Of a stretch of 64,000 nt of DNA, positions 26,987-35,211 are shown piece by piece. This DNA comes from CAZEKB01 sp964512225 (GTDB taxonomy: Bacteria; Myxococcota_A; UBA796; UBA9615): contig CAZEKB010000010.1 of assembly GCA_964512225.1 (NCBI GenBank), positions 1 to 64,000 of the forward strand. The letters are read 5' to 3'. Both the position numbers and the translations under genes were made by a program. Position 1 is the stretch's first letter. Each line of letters starts with the position of its first letter. The notes under the pieces are model-generated. The model worked only from the letters and a program-made list of their open reading frames with translations, was not told the DNA's origin and did not search any database.

Positions 26987-27505
26987 TCACCGATCGAGGG
27001 GGTCCGGCCCCTCCCGCTCGACGTCCGCCGAGGGCGCGAAGCGCACCCGCCCGGGCCCCGCCGGCGACAGCGCGCCGACCCGGTAGCCGAGCTCCCGCTC
27101 GCACCGTCGGTGGAAGCCCGAGGCGGCGGGGAAGGCCAGATAGAGCCACTGGTACTTCGTGGTGACGACCAGGCCGTGGTCCCAGCCCTGCGCCCGCAGG
27201 ACGCGACCCGCGTTGCGCAGGTTGGTCGTCGTGTGGCGGGCGTTCGGCTCCACGAGGATCCGCTCGGCGGGGCACCCGAGCGCGCGCAGGAACGCCGCCA
27301 TCTCCTCCGCTTCGACGTACGGCGTGCCCTCGGGGTACACGGCGCCGCCCGTCATCAGGAGCGTGCGGATGCCCAGCCTGCGCGCCGTCCTCCAGCCCTC
27401 CCGCACCCGGCTCCGCGCCAGGGGGTGCAGGCGGATCGGGGTGCGCTGGAACGACGGCGTGAAGCCGGGGACGACGACGACGGGCGGGGCAGCGGCGACG
27501 TTCAC
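26987..27505 (-). CDS. YdcF/SanA-like DUF218 protein
   Basis: The 172-aa protein has the DUF218 pattern: a start strand VVVVPGF, a T-G-G loop (LLMTGGAVYPEGTPY), EA-x-E, and E-P-N-A-R-H-T-T-T-N-L-R-N-A before VVTTKYQ. DUF218 proteins (YdcF, SanA, ElyC) are linked to envelope or polyprenyl-carrier metabolism, with unclear chemistry. The start is taken as GTG 27505; no signal or membrane helix is evident with it. Its start is 21 nt from the mfd start on the opposite strand, so the promoters must overlap the coding ends. The much longer frame upstream is antisense to mfd. Confidence 0.85.
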   Translation of the reverse strand: MNVAAAPPVVVVPGFTPSFQRTPIRLHPLARSRVREGWRTARRLGIRTLLMTGGAVYPEGTPYVEAEEMAAFLRALGCPAERILVEPNARHTTTNLRNAGRVLRAQGWDHGLVVTTKYQWLYLAFPAASGFHRRCERELGYRVGALSPAGPGRVRFAPSADVEREGPDPLDR

Positions 27506-27526
27506 CGCTGGTATCTTGCCCGGCCC

Positions 27527-30500
27527 GTGACCGCTCCGTCGCCGCTGCGCACCCTCGTCTCCCACCTCCGCGGCCCGGCCGGGGGGCGGCTGCACGTGCA
27601 CGGGCTCCGCGGCTCCGGGCCCGCCTTCGCGCTCGCGTCCGTCCTCCCCGAGATCGACGCCCCGGTGCTCTGGGTGGCCCCCACGGCCGAGGCCGCGGAC
27701 GCGGTGGCCCGGGACCTGGCGTTCTTCCTGGGTCCCGAGGGGCGCCGCCGCGTCTTGCGGTTCGCGGACTGGGACGTCGTGCCGTACAAGGGGTACTCGC
27801 CGAGCGCGGAGGTGGGCCGGCGTCGCATCGAGGTCCTCGCTCGCCTCGCCGTCCCGCAGGGCCCGCCCCCCCTGGTGGTGGCGGCCGCGTCGGCGCTCCT
27901 CAAGCGCGGCCTCCCCCCCGCCACCCTGGCCGAGACCGTCGAGGCCTTCGCCCTGGGCGACGTCTTCGACCGCGACGCGCTCCTCCTGCGGCTCGTCGAG
28001 CGCGGCTACGTGGCGACGGACCTCGTCTCCGAGCCGGGCTCCTACTCGGTCCGCGGCGGCATCCTCGACGTCTACACGCCGGGCTACGAGGCCCCCGTGC
28101 GGATCGAGCTGTGGGGCGACGAGGTCGACTCGATCCGCTTGTTCGACCCGTGGTCCCAGCGCTCGATCCGGCCCCTGCAGTCCGTCCGCATCCTCCCGAT
28201 CCGGGAGGAGGTCGTGAACGAGATCGCGCTCGCGGGCGTCCCGAGCCGCCTCAAGGCCATCGCCGACGCCCGGGAGCAGCCCCCCCGCGCGCGCATCCGC
28301 CTCCAAGAGGACCTCGCCACCCAGCGGGTCGTGTCCGAGATCGAGCTCCTGCTGCCGCTGCTCACGCCCCGGCTCGTCTCCGTCGTCGACTACCTCCCCC
28401 CCGACGCCGTCGTCGTGCGGGAGGACCCCACGGCCATCGAAGCGCAGCTGATCGGCAGCCTCGAGCAGCTCGAGGACCGGTGGGCCAAGGAGAAGGGGCG
28501 CGAGCGCCTGCTGCCCGAGCCCGCGTCGCTGTTCCTGCACGAGGCCTCGCTGGAGGCGGAGCTCGCCGCCCGACCCGGCTTCGACCTCGCGCTGATGCAC
28601 GACGGCGAGGCCGAGGCCGAGGGTCGAGTCCTGCGGATCGACGCGCCCGACCACGGCGCCCTGCGCACCGAGATCCTCGCGGCGCGCGACGGCGGGACGA
28701 TGCTCGCCCCCCTCCTGAAGCGGATCCGCGTCTGGCGCGACGAGGGCCGAACGATCGTGCTCGGCACCCGGCGCCAGGGGCAGCGCACGCAGCTCGTCGA
28801 GGCCCTGGCCGACATCGGCGTGGCCGTGGCCGAGGTGAGCGCGGAGATCGGGCCGGAGCTGCTCGACGACGCCGACCTCGAGGACACGGCGCACGCGCCC
28901 GTGCTCATCGCGACGTCGGACCCCGCCCGGGGCGTCCGCCTGCCGTCGCCGGGGCCGGTCCTGGTGCCCGCGTCGGCCGTCTTCGGACCGCTGAAGGTCC
29001 GCGAGGACTCCCGCCGCCGGCGCCGCGGGGGGCCCGCCATCTCGTCGTTCGCGCAGCTCCAGCGGGGCGACGTCGTCGTCCACGAGTTCCACGGGATCGG
29101 CCGCTACCTCGGCCTCGAGAAGCTCCGCCTCGACGCGTCCGCCGCGGACGTCCGTCAGGACCTGCGGGAGCGCGCCGCGGATCCGAACTACGTGCCCGGG
29201 AGCAAGGGGATCGCGGGCACCGGGCGCGGCTCCAACAACGACTACCTGCTGCTCGAATACCGCGGCGGCGACCGGCTCTACCTCCCCGTTCACAAGCTCG
29301 ACCTGCTCTCCCGCTACTCCGCCTCGGGCGCCAAGGCCGCGCCGCGCCTCGACAAGCTGGGGGGCAAGACGTGGCAGAAGCGCCGCGCGAAGGTCGCCGA
29401 GGCCGTGCAGAAGATGGCCCGCGAGCTCCTGGAGCTGTACGCGCGCCGGTCCGTGGCGAAGTCGGCCGCCTACGCCCCCCCCGACGTGCTGTACGAGGAG
29501 TTCTGCGCGGGGTTCCCCTACGAGACCACGCCCGACCAGCAGGCCGCGATCGACGCCGTCGCCGCCGACATGGGGGCCCCCGCGCCCATGGACCGGCTCG
29601 TCTGCGGGGATGTCGGGTTCGGCAAGACCGAGGTCGCCATGCGCGCGGCCTTCCGGGCGGTGGAGGACGGTCGACAGGTGGCCGTCCTCGTGCCCACGAC
29701 GATCCTCGCGCTCCAGCACTTCCGCGCCTTCCAGGAGCGCATGAAGGCGTTCCCGATCACGATCGAGATGGTCTCGCGGTTCCGCACGTCGGCCCAGACG
29801 ACGAAGGTCCGCAAGGCCCTCGCCGCGGGGACCGTCGACATCGTGATCGGCACGCATCGGCTGCTCAACCAGGACGTGAAGTACAAGAAGCTCGGGCTGC
29901 TGGTCGTGGACGAGGAGCACCGCTTCGGCGTGTCCCACAAGGAGAAGATCAAGACCCTGCGGGCCGAGGTCGACGTCCTCACCATGACCGCCACGCCGAT
30001 CCCGCGGACGCTGCACATGGCCATGTCCGGCATCCGCGACTTCTCGATCATCACCACGCCGCCCCGGGGCCGCCTCCCGGTGCGAACGCAGCTCGCGCGG
30101 TTCAGCGCGCGGCGCATCCAGGACGCGGTCGAGGCGGAGATCGCCCGGGGCGGGCAGGTGTACTTCGTCCACAACCGCGTGCGCACGATCCACCGCATGG
30201 CCGAGTGGCTGCGCAAGATCCTGCCGGGGGTGTCGATCCGCGTGGGCCACGGGCAGATGCCGGAGCGGGCCCTCGAAGACCTGATGATCGACTTCTTCCA
30301 GCAGCGCTTCCAGGTCCTGGTCTGCAGCACGATCATCGAGTCGGGGATCGACGTCGAGTCGGCCAACACCATCGTGATCAACCGCGCCGACAACTTCGGC
30401 CTCGCCCAGCTCCACCAGCTGCGGGGGCGCGTGGGGCGGTCCGAGGTGCAGGGCCGCTGCTTCCTGCTCGTGCCCCCGGGCCGGGCCCTGCGGGCCGTCG

Positions 30501-31240
30501 GGCTGCAGCGGCTGAAGGTCATCCAGGACAACGCCGAGCTCGGTTCGGGCCACCTGATCGCGCGGCACGACCTCGAGATGCGGGGCGCGGGCAACCTGCT
30601 GGGGCGCAAGCAGAGCGGTCACATCGCGGACGTGGGGCTGGCGACGTACATGGAGCTGCTGGAGGACGCCGTGAAGCGCCTCAAGGGCGAAGCGGCGGGG
30701 GCGCGGTTCGAGCCCGAGGTCGAGCTGCGATCGGACGCCTACATCCCCGCGACCTGGATCGAGGACGAGCGCGACCGGCTGGTCGAGTACAAGCGCCTGG
30801 CGGACGCCGACTCGCCGCAGATCCTCGCCGAGGCCATCTCGGATCTGGAGGACCGCTACGGCCGCGCGCCCGACGAGGTGCGCCGGTTCGAGCGGATCAT
30901 CGCCTGCAAGGTCGTGTGTCGAGACCTGCGCATCCAGCGGCTGCGGATCGTCCGCGGGGGGCGCCTGCAGATCACCTTCGACGAGGGGACGTCCGTCGAT
31001 CCCGGCCGGCTCCTCGCCGTCGTCGCGAGCCGCGCCGGACGGATGACCTTCCGGCCCCCGGGGGTCTTGTTGGTGGCGCTCGACGCCGCGGAGCGCGAGC
31101 GCCCCGTCCACGCCGCGACGGCGGTGCTCGAAGAGCTCGCGGGGATGGCGGTGGATCGCGGGGAATCGCCCGTGGTATCTAGCGTCGCCTCCACCTCCGG
31201 GGGCGCTGAATCCCACGCTCGCCGGCCCGGGTCCGGATGA
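27527..31240 (+). CDS. mfd: Transcription-repair coupling factor Mfd
   Basis: The 1237-aa protein displaces RNA polymerase stalled at DNA lesions and recruits UvrA. It has an N-terminal UvrB-like module (SVRGGILDVYTP, LWGDEVDSIRLF), the CarD-like RNA polymerase interaction domain starting LQRGDVVVHEFHGIGRYLG (about 510), an insert just after it, helicase Walker A GDVGFGKTE (about 695), motif II DEEH (about 795), motif III TATPIPRTL, motif VI QLRGRVGRS, and a C-terminal TRCF domain. GTG 27527 gives a full-length N-terminus. It is slightly longer than the Escherichia coli protein. It heads a run of same-strand genes encoding foldases and pdxA. Confidence 0.97.
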   Translation: MTAPSPLRTLVSHLRGPAGGRLHVHGLRGSGPAFALASVLPEIDAPVLWVAPTAEAADAVARDLAFFLGPEGRRRVLRFADWDVVPYKGYSPSAEVGRRRIEVLARLAVPQGPPPLVVAAASALLKRGLPPATLAETVEAFALGDVFDRDALLLRLVERGYVATDLVSEPGSYSVRGGILDVYTPGYEAPVRIELWGDEVDSIRLFDPWSQRSIRPLQSVRILPIREEVVNEIALAGVPSRLKAIADAREQPPRARIRLQEDLATQRVVSEIELLLPLLTPRLVSVVDYLPPDAVVVREDPTAIEAQLIGSLEQLEDRWAKEKGRERLLPEPASLFLHEASLEAELAARPGFDLALMHDGEAEAEGRVLRIDAPDHGALRTEILAARDGGTMLAPLLKRIRVWRDEGRTIVLGTRRQGQRTQLVEALADIGVAVAEVSAEIGPELLDDADLEDTAHAPVLIATSDPARGVRLPSPGPVLVPASAVFGPLKVREDSRRRRRGGPAISSFAQLQRGDVVVHEFHGIGRYLGLEKLRLDASAADVRQDLRERAADPNYVPGSKGIAGTGRGSNNDYLLLEYRGGDRLYLPVHKLDLLSRYSASGAKAAPRLDKLGGKTWQKRRAKVAEAVQKMARELLELYARRSVAKSAAYAPPDVLYEEFCAGFPYETTPDQQAAIDAVAADMGAPAPMDRLVCGDVGFGKTEVAMRAAFRAVEDGRQVAVLVPTTILALQHFRAFQERMKAFPITIEMVSRFRTSAQTTKVRKALAAGTVDIVIGTHRLLNQDVKYKKLGLLVVDEEHRFGVSHKEKIKTLRAEVDVLTMTATPIPRTLHMAMSGIRDFSIITTPPRGRLPVRTQLARFSARRIQDAVEAEIARGGQVYFVHNRVRTIHRMAEWLRKILPGVSIRVGHGQMPERALEDLMIDFFQQRFQVLVCSTIIESGIDVESANTIVINRADNFGLAQLHQLRGRVGRSEVQGRCFLLVPPGRALRAVGLQRLKVIQDNAELGSGHLIARHDLEMRGAGNLLGRKQSGHIADVGLATYMELLEDAVKRLKGEAAGARFEPEVELRSDAYIPATWIEDERDRLVEYKRLADADSPQILAEAISDLEDRYGRAPDEVRRFERIIACKVVCRDLRIQRLRIVRGGRLQITFDEGTSVDPGRLLAVVASRAGRMTFRPPGVLLVALDAAERERPVHAATAVLEELAGMAVDRGESPVVSSVASTSGGAESHARRPGSG

Positions 31241-31262
31241 CGCCAGGAGCCCTCGAAGACCC

Positions 31263-32312
31263 ATGAAGATCCTGCTGCTCGCCCTCCCCGCGCTCCTCCT
31301 CCTGCCCGCCTGCGGGGGGGAGGCCGGCCCGTCGGCGACCGCCCCCGCCGCCTCGTCCGCCCGCGCCGACGTCGGCTGGTCGCACCCGGACATCGGGGAG
31401 CCCCTCGCCTGGGTGGGGGCCGTCCCCATCGGCACCAAGGAGTTCGACGCCCTCGCCCTGCGCCAGATGGGTCGCGGCGGCACGCTGACCCCCGAGATCC
31501 GCGCGGACGTGATGAACCGCCTCGTCAAGGAGAAGCTCCTGTACGTGGCGGCCCTGAACAAGGGCATCGATCGCGACCCGAAGATCCAGAAGATGATGGT
31601 CAATACCCTCCTCAAGGAGGACGTGTACGGCAACGTGCGGTCCGGCGATCTCGGCGAGGACGAGCTGCAGGCCTACTTCGAGGAGCACCAGGACGACTTC
31701 GTGGTGCCCGAGAAGGTGCAGATCAAGCGCATCCTGCTCAAGAAGGAGGACGGCGAGGACGACGCCGCGTTCAAGGCTCGCGCGGACGAGCTGCACGCCA
31801 CCGTCTCGAAGCACCCCGAAGACTTCCGCGCGCTCGCGCAGAAGCACAGCCAGGGCCCGTACGCCCGGCGCGGGGGCGAGCTCGGCTTCATGACCGCGGA
31901 GGGCAAGCCCGGGGTGGAGAAGGAGGTCGTCGCGGCCGCGTTCGAGCAGGCCAAGGGCACGATGTCGGCGCCGTTCCTCACGGGCACGGGCTGGAACATC
32001 GTCTACGTCCCGAACCGCCACGCGCGGGTCGAGCGCACCTTCGACCAGATGCGCGGCAGCGTGATCCGCAAGGTGAAGTCGGCCAAGTACAAGGAGCTGT
32101 ACGAGGGCTACGTCGAGTCCCTGCGCGCGAGCACGGAGGTCCGGATCGACGACGCGAAGCTCGCGGGGCACTCGGTGACCGTGCCGTCCGGCGCGGAGTA
32201 CAGCCGCAGCGGTCCCCTGGGCGTGCCCGGGACGGGGAAGGCCGACGCCCCCGTGGTGCCCGACGGCGGGGCCGACGCCCTCAAGGTCAAGCCGCCTCAC
32301 GAGGGCCACTAG
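31263..32312 (+). CDS. PpiC-type peptidyl-prolyl isomerase lipoprotein
   Basis: The 349-aa protein has a lipoprotein signal (LLLLPAC, Cys17) then a SurA-like N-terminal region. A parvulin domain lies at about 140-255 (KRILLKKEDG, FRALAQKHSQGPYARRGGELGF). It catalyses prolyl cis/trans isomerisation and chaperones exported proteins. The ATG is 22 nt after mfd, and two more foldase genes follow. The C-terminal tail is Pro/Gly/Ala rich and probably flexible. Confidence 0.9.
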   Translation: MKILLLALPALLLLPACGGEAGPSATAPAASSARADVGWSHPDIGEPLAWVGAVPIGTKEFDALALRQMGRGGTLTPEIRADVMNRLVKEKLLYVAALNKGIDRDPKIQKMMVNTLLKEDVYGNVRSGDLGEDELQAYFEEHQDDFVVPEKVQIKRILLKKEDGEDDAAFKARADELHATVSKHPEDFRALAQKHSQGPYARRGGELGFMTAEGKPGVEKEVVAAAFEQAKGTMSAPFLTGTGWNIVYVPNRHARVERTFDQMRGSVIRKVKSAKYKELYEGYVESLRASTEVRIDDAKLAGHSVTVPSGAEYSRSGPLGVPGTGKADAPVVPDGGADALKVKPPHEGH

Positions 32313-32321
32313 GCCGTCGTC

Positions 32322-33305
32322 TTGCGCCCGCTGCTCCCCCTCATCGTCGCGCTGGCGCTCGGCGTCGGCTGCCCCGCCGCGGGCACGGACGACGGGCGAG
32401 TCATCGCCACCGTGGGCGCCTCGACCATCGACGTGGACGCCTTCCTCACCGCGGCGCGCGTGCGCGCCGAGGCGGCGGAGTTCCCCCGCACCGGGGCGGG
32501 CTTCGAGGCCCTCCGCGACCGGCTCGTGCAGGAGCTGATCGTCGAGGAGGTGCTCGTCGCCGAGGCCCGCGTCCGGGGCATCGTCGTCACCCCCGCCGAG
32601 GTCGCGGAGGCGCTCGGCGCGTCGGCCGGGATCGTGGCCGAGGAGGGCGGGGACGGGGAGCTCGAGCGCATCCTCACCGACCGGTTCGGCGACCCCGCGG
32701 TGCACGAGCGAGTGCTCCGCCGCCGCCTCCTCACGGCGAAGGTCGAGACCGCCCTGCGCGCCGAGCTCCGCGACGGCATCTCCGTCACCGACGAGCAGGT
32801 CGCCGCCGCCCGGGAGCGGTTCGCCCCCGCGCTGATTCAGCCCGCTCGGGTCCACTGCCGTCAGATCTTCCTCGACTCCGGAGAGGCCGCGCGCGACGTC
32901 CGTCGTCGGCTGGCCGCGGGCGAGGAGTTCGCCGCGCTCGCCACCGAGTACAACGGCGGGGACGGGGACATGGGGTGGACGGCGGATACGAGCATGCCGC
33001 CGCTGCTCGCCGACGCCATCGAGGGGCTGCCGGTGGGGCGCGTGAGCGAGCTGGTGCGCTCCCCCCTGGGCTTTCACCTGTTCCAGCTGCTCGGGCGGAG
33101 CCCCGCCGCCCCGCTGCCCGAGGACGAGGCCCGCGAGGCCGTCGTCCGCTTCCTCACCGACGAGACCGTGGACGTGCGCTTCCGAGCCTGGCTCGGCACC
33201 CGCTCGGACGAGCTCGAGGTGGCCGTGTCGGAAGAAGCGCTGGCCACGCTGCGTTGTTGCCGCCAGGGCGTCCCCTTCGTGGGGGAGCCCGGATCGGAGT
33301 CGTGA
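32322..33305 (+). CDS. Parvulin-like foldase lipoprotein
   Basis: The 327-aa protein starts at TTG, has a signal with lipobox LGVGC (Cys17), a SurA-N-like helical region (LVQELIVEEVLVAEARVRG) and a parvulin-like region at about 180-270 (CRQIFLDSGEAARDV, FAALATEYNGGDGDMGW). It is a paralogue of its neighbours and probably a periplasmic or outer-membrane-anchored chaperone/isomerase. The stop overlaps the next ATG by one base (TGATG). Whether its PPIase site is active is unclear because the domain is short. Confidence 0.87.
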   Translation: MRPLLPLIVALALGVGCPAAGTDDGRVIATVGASTIDVDAFLTAARVRAEAAEFPRTGAGFEALRDRLVQELIVEEVLVAEARVRGIVVTPAEVAEALGASAGIVAEEGGDGELERILTDRFGDPAVHERVLRRRLLTAKVETALRAELRDGISVTDEQVAAARERFAPALIQPARVHCRQIFLDSGEAARDVRRRLAAGEEFAALATEYNGGDGDMGWTADTSMPPLLADAIEGLPVGRVSELVRSPLGFHLFQLLGRSPAAPLPEDEAREAVVRFLTDETVDVRFRAWLGTRSDELEVAVSEEALATLRCCRQGVPFVGEPGSES

Positions 33306-34288
33306 TGTCCTTGCCCCGTGTCCTGTCCTTCGTCTTCGCCGTCGCCCTGCTCGCCCCGTCGGGCGCCCGGGAAGCGCGCGCGGGCGACGTCGTCGACCGC
33401 ATCGTCGCGGTCGTGAACTCGGACCTCATCCTCCTGTCGGACCTCGACGAAGCCGTCGAGGGCGCCGCGGTCGATCGCCTGCGCGGCCTCACCGGGGAGG
33501 CGCGCGAGCAGGCCGCGGCGAAGCTGCGCGAAGAGGCGTTGGACTTCCTCGTGGACGACAAGCTCGTCCAGCAGGCGATGAACCGCGCGGACATCGTGGT
33601 CGAAGACCGCGAGCTGGAGGGGGCGATCGCGGACGTGGCGCGGACCAACCGGATGACGATCGAGCAGCTCGAGGAGCAGCTCGGTCGGCAGGGCATGTCC
33701 ATGGACAAGTACCGGCAGGAGATGAAGGACCAGCTCCGGCGGTACAAGTTCATGAACCTGCACATCCGCGGCCGCGTCGAGATCAGCGAGCAGCAGCTGC
33801 GCAGCTACTACAAGCAGGTGATGGCGGACGCGTCGCCCGATCCGGCGTGGCACCTCCGGCGCATGCTGCTGACCTACGACGCCGCCGCCGACGGGGCTCG
33901 GGAGGCCGCCATCGCCGACGCCGACGCGATCATCGCGTCGGTGGCGGGGGGCGCCGACTTCGCCGCGATCGCGAGCGAGCGGAGCGACGACACGTCCACG
34001 AAGGCCCGGGGAGGGGACGCCGGCGTGGTCCGCGCCGCCGACCTGAGCTCCGTGTGGGCGGCGACGCTCCGCGCGGGCGCCGTGGGCGAAGTCCTGCGCC
34101 TGGAGGCCCCGGGGGGCGTCTGGCTGCTGCAGATCGTCGAGCTCGCGAACGCGGCCGTGAAGCCCTTCGAGGAGGTGCGGGACGACCTCATGCGCATCCT
34201 GTACGAGGAGGCCATGGAGGCGGAGATGCAGAACTGGGCCGACGAGCAGCGCGCCAAGGCCCACCTCCGGATCCTCCTGGACGGGTGA
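33305..34288 (+). CDS. surA: Periplasmic chaperone/PPIase SurA
   Basis: The 327-aa protein has a Sec signal peptide (cleavage near ARA-G), then DRIVAVVNSDLILLSDLDEA, the conserved start of SurA. The SurA-N domain (to about 170) is followed by a single parvulin domain (WHLRRMLLTY, FAAIASERSDDTSTKARGGDAG). Escherichia coli SurA has two parvulin domains, so this is a one-domain form. It assists outer-membrane protein folding in the periplasm. It overlaps the upstream stop by one base and the downstream pdxA start by 4 nt; surA-pdxA adjacency is conserved in many proteobacteria. Confidence 0.92.
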   Translation: MSLPRVLSFVFAVALLAPSGAREARAGDVVDRIVAVVNSDLILLSDLDEAVEGAAVDRLRGLTGEAREQAAAKLREEALDFLVDDKLVQQAMNRADIVVEDRELEGAIADVARTNRMTIEQLEEQLGRQGMSMDKYRQEMKDQLRRYKFMNLHIRGRVEISEQQLRSYYKQVMADASPDPAWHLRRMLLTYDAAADGAREAAIADADAIIASVAGGADFAAIASERSDDTSTKARGGDAGVVRAADLSSVWAATLRAGAVGEVLRLEAPGGVWLLQIVELANAAVKPFEEVRDDLMRILYEEAMEAEMQNWADEQRAKAHLRILLDG

Positions 34289-35211
34289 CGGTCGCCGTCA
34301 CCTGCGGGGACCCGCTGGGGATCGGCCCCGAGGTCGCCGTCGCCGCGGCCGCGGCCCGCCCGGACCTCGACCTCGTCTTCGTGGGCCCCCGGGCGCTGTG
34401 GCAGCGGGCCGCGGACCTGCGCGGCGTGCCCCTGGCCGCGCCCGTGCAGGAGCCCGAACCGGTCCCGGACGCCCCCGCCGAGTGGGGCTCGCTCCCCGAG
34501 CTCGCCGCCGTGGCCCACGCCGTGCGCGGCTGCCTCGACGGCCGCTTCGCCGCCCTCTGCACGGCCCCGATCCACAAGGCGCCGCTCCTCGCCGCCGGCT
34601 TCCCCCACGCCGGGCACACCGGCTGGCTCGGGGCGCTGTGCGGGGTCGCCCCCGACGACGCCGTGATGTGCTTCGCCGGGGGGCGGCTGCGAGTCGCCCT
34701 GGCCACCACCCACGTCCCCCTGGCGGCGGTGTCGACGACCCTGACCGAAGGCCACGTCGTGCGCGCGGGGATCGCCCTCGCCGAGCTCGCGACCCGGCTC
34801 GGGATCGACTCCCCCCGCGTGGCCGTGTGCGGCCTCAACCCCCACGCCGGCGAGGGCGGCGCGCTCGGCGCCGAAGACGCGGACGTCGTCGTCCCCGCCA
34901 TCGAGCGACTGCGCCGCGCGGGGGTGGACGCGACCGGCCCCCACCCCGGCGACACGGTGTTCGGCCGCGCCCTGCGGGGGCGCTTCGACGGGGTCGTGGC
35001 GATGTACCACGATCAGGGCCTGGCCCCGCTCAAGACGCTCGACTTCGGGCGGTCGGTCAACATCACGGTCGGGCTGCCGATCGTGCGCACGTCCGTCGAT
35101 CACGGGACGGCCCGGGACATCGCCTGGACCGGCGTCGCCGACCCGCGCGGCATGGTCGCCGCGGTCGACATGGCGGCGCGGCTCGCTCAGCGCCCGGGGT
35201 GGAAGAAGTAG
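34285..35211 (+). CDS. pdxA: 4-hydroxythreonine-4-phosphate dehydrogenase PdxA
   Basis: The 308-aa enzyme of the DXP-dependent pyridoxal 5'-phosphate pathway oxidises 4-phosphohydroxy-L-threonine with NAD+. It shows the N-terminal TCGDPLGIGPE, TAPIHKAPL, GHTGWL, the metal-site stretch AMYHDQGLAPLK, and GLPIVRTSVDHGTA near the C-terminus. GTG 34285 overlaps the surA stop (GTGA). The 3' end overlaps the convergent kinase gene by 25 nt. Cytosolic and presumably a homodimer. Confidence 0.96.
   Translation: MTVAVTCGDPLGIGPEVAVAAAAARPDLDLVFVGPRALWQRAADLRGVPLAAPVQEPEPVPDAPAEWGSLPELAAVAHAVRGCLDGRFAALCTAPIHKAPLLAAGFPHAGHTGWLGALCGVAPDDAVMCFAGGRLRVALATTHVPLAAVSTTLTEGHVVRAGIALAELATRLGIDSPRVAVCGLNPHAGEGGALGAEDADVVVPAIERLRRAGVDATGPHPGDTVFGRALRGRFDGVVAMYHDQGLAPLKTLDFGRSVNITVGLPIVRTSVDHGTARDIAWTGVADPRGMVAAVDMAARLAQRPGWKK

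Noticed and set aside
27506..31633. In-frame upstream extension of the YdcF-like gene
   Set aside because: Antisense to mfd; GTG 27505 gives a normal DUF218 length.
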